A stretch of DNA of 18,262 nucleotides from an uncultured Microbacteriaceae bacterium (lineage in GTDB: Bacteria; Actinomycetota; Actinomycetes; Actinomycetales; Microbacteriaceae), in assembly GCA_946481135.1 (NCBI GenBank), contig CAMLMQ010000037.1, positions 1 to 18,262 of the forward strand. Direction: 5' to 3'. This document shows, in pieces, positions 14,944 through 18,262 of the stretch (the stretch's first letter is position 1; each line of letters starts with the position of its first letter). The position numbers and the translations under genes are program-made. Below the pieces are notes generated by a model that did no database searches, had not been told where the DNA came from, and worked only from the letters and a program-made list of their open reading frames with translations.

Positions 14944-15956
14944 TTGACGACGTCCTTCAGCTGCTCGGGAGCGCGATCCTTCGGGAACGGCCAGACGAAG
15001 TCGGGTCCGCCGAGCAGGTGCTCGTCGACCGTGCCGACCTCGGCGATCGACTCCAGGTCGGCGCGCGAGATCCCGAGGTGCAGCGACTCGACGTTCTGCT
15101 CGAGCTCGCGCGGGGAGCGCACGCCCTGCACGACGAGGTCGAGCAGCGGCTCGGTCGCGACGTAGGCCACGGCCGCCTGGGCGATCGTGATGCCGAGCTC
15201 ATCGGCGCGGTCCTGCATCCGTCCGACCGCCTCGACGAGCTCGGGCTGAGCCGGCCAGTACGCGTAGAGCGGGTTCTCGACGCCGCGCACGCCCGTCGCG
15301 AGGATGTTGCCCGTGAAGGGCGCCGCGAGCATCGTGCCCATGCCCTTCGCCTTCGCGGCCTCCAGCAGGCCCGACGTCTTCGCCGCGCGCAGCGCGAGCG
15401 TGTAGAGCCGGGGGAACTGGATGACGTCGAACTCGCCCGAGTCGACGGCCTGGCGCAGCGGCGGGAGGGTGCCCGTGGCGACGCCGATCGAGCCGACGAT
15501 GCCCTCGTCCTGCATCTGCCGCAGCGCCTCGAGGGCGCCGCCCTTGCCGAGCACGACGGCCATGTCCTCCTCGCCGCGGGGGTCGTGGATGAGCATGAGC
15601 GGCAGCTTCTGCAGGTTGAGCTCGGTGAGGGAGCGCTCGACGCTGCGCCGGAACGAGTCGCCCGTGAAGTCGTCGCGGCCGAACTTCGACGCGATCACGA
15701 GGTCGGACGGCACGTTCGACACCTGCGTGAGCAGGCGCCCGAGGCGCTCCTCGTTCTGGTACATCTCGGCGGAGTCGAGGTAGTTGATGCCCGCGGCGAA
15801 CGACGCCTCGAGCACCTCGACGATGAGCCGGTCGTCGTCGCCCATGCTCGCATCCGGGGCGGCCTTGCCGATGCCCCACGTGCCGAGCGCGAGCTTGCTG
15901 ACCTCGATGCCGGTCGAGCCGAGGGCGACGTGCGGAACCTTCGCGGTCGTGCTCAC
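14940..15956 (-). CDS. Aldo/keto reductase 2 (paralogue of AKR1)
   Basis: 338 residues, GTG start at 15956 overlapping the cupin stop (GTGA). Tetrad: D61 and Y66 (LDSAEMYQNEERLG), K91 (VIASKFGRDD) and H124 (LIHDPRGEED). Same length and same block order as AKR1, with differences in the 28-42 loop, the 92-100 loop and the 126-140 region after the catalytic His, where substrate specificity normally resides. Two coupled paralogues in one operon suggest two different steps, two epimers of one substrate, or a heteromer. The C-terminal segment GGPDFVWPFPKDRAPEQ matches its partner and is not a general AKR feature that I recognise. Confidence 0.92.
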   Translation of the reverse strand: MSTTAKVPHVALGSTGIEVSKLALGTWGIGKAAPDASMGDDDRLIVEVLEASFAAGINYLDSAEMYQNEERLGRLLTQVSNVPSDLVIASKFGRDDFTGDSFRRSVERSLTELNLQKLPLMLIHDPRGEEDMAVVLGKGGALEALRQMQDEGIVGSIGVATGTLPPLRQAVDSGEFDVIQFPRLYTLALRAAKTSGLLEAAKAKGMGTMLAAPFTGNILATGVRGVENPLYAYWPAQPELVEAVGRMQDRADELGITIAQAAVAYVATEPLLDLVVQGVRSPRELEQNVESLHLGISRADLESIAEVGTVDEHLLGGPDFVWPFPKDRAPEQLKDVVK

Positions 15957-16699
15957 TTGCCGAACTCCGTGCCCGCGGCGACGTGCGCGTCGATCTCGTC
16001 CCAGACCTCCTGCGGCACCTCGCGGCCGGGGGTCGGGGCGCCCTGGTTGGCGCGGTTGAGGTGTCCGTCGCGCTTCGCGTCCTCGAGCGGCATCGCGATC
16101 ACGAGGCCGTTCATGACCTCCTCGACGTTCTCGGCGCCGTGCTCGTAGCCCTTGCCGGCCGCCATCAGCGTGCCGGGGCCGACCTTGACCTTGCGGCCGT
16201 GGTAGTCGAGCGTGAAGTGTCCGCGGAAGATGACCCAGTACTCGTCACCGTCGTGGTAGTGGGTGTCGCACGGGTGCTCGGGGTCGAACATGCAGATCTC
16301 GCTGCGCACCGAGTGCTCCCAGTGCCCCATGACGCGGCCGATCTCGGCCATCGACGTGCCCGTGTTGGTCAGCGTCGCGCCCGACGCGGGGATGTCGAAG
16401 TAGTCGCGCTTGTGCAGCGTCGTGCGGCCGAACTCGGTCTCGACCTGCACGATGCCCGAGATGACGACGATGCGGTCCTTCGGCGTCGTCGGCTCGATGC
16501 GCCGGGTCGCCCCGAGCGGACGGTCCTGGTAGTAGCCCCAGTAGGGCACGTGGCCCGAGCCGTCGTCGGTGATCTTGTGATCGTTGACCGTGTTGGGGTC
16601 GGCGATGCGCTGGCGACCCAGGTGGAAGAACTCGAAGTCGGTGATCTCGACCCACGGCAGGCGCTTGGTCTGCAGGGTCTCGCGCGTGTAGAGCGGCAT
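15953..16699 (-). CDS. Bicupin with one metal site
   Basis: 248 residues, ATG at 16699 with an AAGGA ribosome site about eight bases upstream, 12 bases after the TIM-barrel gene. The C-terminal cupin (about 135-205) has the classic ligand set H147 and H149 (THYHDGDEYW), E153 and H187 (GKGYEHGAEN), with the Gly turns of motif 1 and 2. The first half (about 65-128, IVVISGIVQVETEFGRTTLHKRDYFDIPASG) has the strand and turn pattern of a cupin but no HxH, so it is probably a metal-free repeat. Bicupins of this form include isomerases, dioxygenases and sugar-binding proteins, so the reaction cannot be named. Its place between TIM-barrel and AKR genes points to a catabolic enzyme acting on the same substrate. 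Confidence 0.88.
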   Translation of the reverse strand: MPLYTRETLQTKRLPWVEITDFEFFHLGRQRIADPNTVNDHKITDDGSGHVPYWGYYQDRPLGATRRIEPTTPKDRIVVISGIVQVETEFGRTTLHKRDYFDIPASGATLTNTGTSMAEIGRVMGHWEHSVRSEICMFDPEHPCDTHYHDGDEYWVIFRGHFTLDYHGRKVKVGPGTLMAAGKGYEHGAENVEEVMNGLVIAMPLEDAKRDGHLNRANQGAPTPGREVPQEVWDEIDAHVAAGTEFGK

Positions 16700-16711
16700 G
16701 GGATGTGTTCC

Positions 16712-17572
16712 TTACTGGGTGCGGAGCGTGGGGCTCTTGAACATGCGGATCTCGGCGGCGACGTACTCCTCCACCGGGATGCGCTCGATCGCCGACTCGC
16801 CGAGGATGCCCTGCACGTCGGAGTTCGCGTAGAGGTACTCGGTGTCGGCGGGACGGGCGAAGGGGCCGCCGTGGGCGAGCACGAAGACGTCGGGGTTGCC
16901 GCGGCGGGCCGCCTCGAGGATGTCCTGCACGTGCTCGGTGGCGCGCTCGAGGCTCAGGCTGCTCGGCGCGTCGGGCGACGGGCCGACCATGCCGCCGTGC
17001 GTGAGGCCGCAGCGCGCGACGATGACGTCCGCGCCGCCGGCGGCGAGCTCCTCGGCGAACGCGGCGTTGTAGCTCTGGCCGACCGCGAGCAGGTCGTGCT
17101 CGCGGGCGAGGCCCATGAGTTCGACCTCGCGGTTGGAGCCCATGCCGACGTCGTTGCGGGCGCGGGCCCAGTAGTCGCTCGCGGCGAACGAGCTCGGGAA
17201 GTTGTCGACGCCGTTGATGCCGAGCTCGGCGTACTGCGCGACGACGCGCTCGAGGCGGCGGCGCTGCCCGTCGGTGGCGTCGATGCCCGCGACGATCGGC
17301 GTGCGGTCGACGACGTTGTCGACCTCGGGGAACATCCCGAGGGTCATGTCGATCGGGTTGCCGATGTAGATCGTGGTCGGCACGCCGAGGTTGCGCGAGC
17401 GCGAGTTGGCGTGCAGCACGATGAGGTCGGCCCCGCCGATCTCGGCGCACTTGGCGATGATGCCGACGCCCGCGCCGGCGGCCACGATGGGCTCCTTGCG
17501 GGCGAGGGTCGACGACAGTCGCGCGAGGATCTCGGCGCGCGTGAAGGTCCGTTCGGCGACGGATGCAGGCAT
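16712..17572 (-). CDS. TIM-barrel protein, phosphoenolpyruvate-hydrolase / Tm-1 C-terminal-like family
   Basis: 286 residues, ATG at 17572, GGAGA ribosome site about seven bases upstream. I recognise the PEP_hydrolase-type TIM barrel (also the C-terminal half of plant Tm-1 proteins): GVGIIAKCAEIGGADLIVLH (35-54), VDRTPIVAGIDATD (88-101), GINGVDNFPSSF (118-129), GADVIVARCGLTHGGMVG (180-197), FVLAHGGPFARPADTEYLY (230-248) and ESAIERIPVEE (259-269). The usual Gly-rich loop after the second strand (GRxRMxGxGSLAG-type) is replaced by SRSRNLGVPTTIYIGNPID (57-75), so the active site differs from the common form. The annotated activity of the family is not well proven. The neighbouring upstream gene is a paralogue; with the cupin it forms a probable catabolic operon. 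Confidence 0.85.
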   Translation of the reverse strand: MPASVAERTFTRAEILARLSSTLARKEPIVAAGAGVGIIAKCAEIGGADLIVLHANSRSRNLGVPTTIYIGNPIDMTLGMFPEVDNVVDRTPIVAGIDATDGQRRRLERVVAQYAELGINGVDNFPSSFAASDYWARARNDVGMGSNREVELMGLAREHDLLAVGQSYNAAFAEELAAGGADVIVARCGLTHGGMVGPSPDAPSSLSLERATEHVQDILEAARRGNPDVFVLAHGGPFARPADTEYLYANSDVQGILGESAIERIPVEEYVAAEIRMFKSPTLRTQ

Positions 17573-17602
17573 GACGGTTCTCCGGTTGCTCTCGAAGCGG
17601 CG

Positions 17603-18262
17603 TCAGGCGACGACGCGGGGCGTGTAGGACTTGAAGGCGCCGACCGTCTCGACGACGGCGCGCTCGACGGGGATGCGCTCGGCGCTCGACGCGCCGAGGA
17701 AGCCCTGGGCGTCGGTGTTGTCGTAGAGGTACTGCAGGTCCTCGGGGCTCGACAGCGGCCCGCCGTGGGCGAGGGCGATGATCTCCGGGTTCTCCTTGCG
17801 GGAGAGCTCGATGAGCTGCTGCACGTGGTCGCAGCTCTCCTGCAGCGACATCGCGCTCTCCTTCGCGCCGGCGAGGCCGCCGGTGGTCCAGCCGGCGTGG
17901 GGGACGACGACATCCGCCCCCGCCGCCGCGAGGCCCTGGCACTGCTCGGCGGTGTAGCCGTAGCAGATCGTGAAGTAGTCCTTCTCGCGGGCGAGCTTCA
18001 CCATGTCGAAGTCGAGCTGCAGGCCGAGGCCGACGTCGTTGCGGTCCTGCGAGCGGAACGACGTCGGGAAGTTGATGAGCCCGTCGTAGCCCGTCGTGCG
18101 GTAGTCGTCGACGAGGCGCCCGAGGTCGTTCCAGTAGGTCGGGTCCTGCGCCTCGGCGCCGCCGATGATCGGGGTGTCGCGCACGACGTTGGCGATCTCG
18201 CGGTACATCGAGAGGGTCGTCGGGTTGGCGTGGTTGAGCAGGTGGCTCGTCGCGAGGCCCAT
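17603..18262 (-). CDS. Second TIM-barrel protein of the same family (5' end outside window)
   Basis: 219 residues are visible, ending 30 bases before the next TIM-barrel start. The Met at the window edge is probably internal: aligned with its paralogue, about 60 N-terminal residues are missing, including the first beta strands. Motifs: VVRDTPIIGGAEAQD (26-40), GYDGLINFPTSFRSQDRND (58-76), GADVVVPHAGWTTGGLAG (115-132), IIALAHGGPLSSPEDLQYLY (161-180) and LGASSAERIPVERAV (189-203). It has WTTGG and GASSAER where the neighbour has LTHGG and GESAIER, so it is closer to the common family form. Two diverged copies in tandem suggest a heteromer or two consecutive reactions. The operon continues to the right of the window. 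Confidence 0.85.
   Translation of the reverse strand: MGLATSHLLNHANPTTLSMYREIANVVRDTPIIGGAEAQDPTYWNDLGRLVDDYRTTGYDGLINFPTSFRSQDRNDVGLGLQLDFDMVKLAREKDYFTICYGYTAEQCQGLAAAGADVVVPHAGWTTGGLAGAKESAMSLQESCDHVQQLIELSRKENPEIIALAHGGPLSSPEDLQYLYDNTDAQGFLGASSAERIPVERAVVETVGAFKSYTPRVVA

Noticed and set aside
1..18262. tRNA, rRNA, CRISPR array, insertion sequence, phage or integrase signals
   Set aside because: None seen on either strand: no cloverleaf, spaced repeats, terminal inverted repeats or transposase motifs.

Overview
The window is high-GC actinobacterial chromosome, most likely Microbacteriaceae. The clues are strong GC-ending codon use, the order M23-like gene / rpsB / tsf / pyrH / frr / cdsA, an Ala/Glu-rich C-terminal tail on ribosomal protein S2, a DUF3097 gene (an actinobacterial family), and apparently leaderless starts. 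All functional names come from reading translated motifs; no database search was run.

Left part (1-7043), housekeeping. A truncated, probably catalytically degenerate M23/LytM-like secreted protein lies on the minus strand, divergent from rpsB. The 351-base space between them holds an extended -10 promoter and a structured rpsB leader. Then come rpsB, tsf, a strong intrinsic terminator, a probably leaderless pyrH, a DUF3097 gene, an EamA/DMT transporter, frr and cdsA. The genes serve translation (S2, EF-Ts, ribosome recycling), pyrimidine nucleotides (UMP kinase) and phospholipid precursors (CDP-diacylglycerol synthase).

Middle part (7062-12338), accessory. An IclR-family regulator (minus) is divergent from a plus-strand run of three dehydrogenases: a type-2 malate/lactate dehydrogenase family protein, an iron-dependent alcohol dehydrogenase and a succinate-semialdehyde-type aldehyde dehydrogenase. 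A GntR/FCD-like regulator with a damaged metal site follows. This looks like a hydroxy-acid/alcohol/aldehyde oxidation module with two regulators.

Right part (12335-18262, minus strand). A tightly packed operon runs leftward from beyond the right edge: two tandem TIM-barrel proteins resembling the phosphoenolpyruvate-hydrolase/Tm-1 C-terminal family, a bicupin, two paralogous aldo/keto reductases and a GMC flavoprotein oxidoreductase. The last four genes are linked by 4-base GTGA stop/start overlaps. The set reads as a catabolic pathway for a polyol, sugar-derived or other hydroxylated carbon compound whose substrate cannot be told from this sequence. It converges on the GntR gene with overlapping stop codons. 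This operon, with its flanking dehydrogenase/regulator module, is the best candidate here for an undescribed system.
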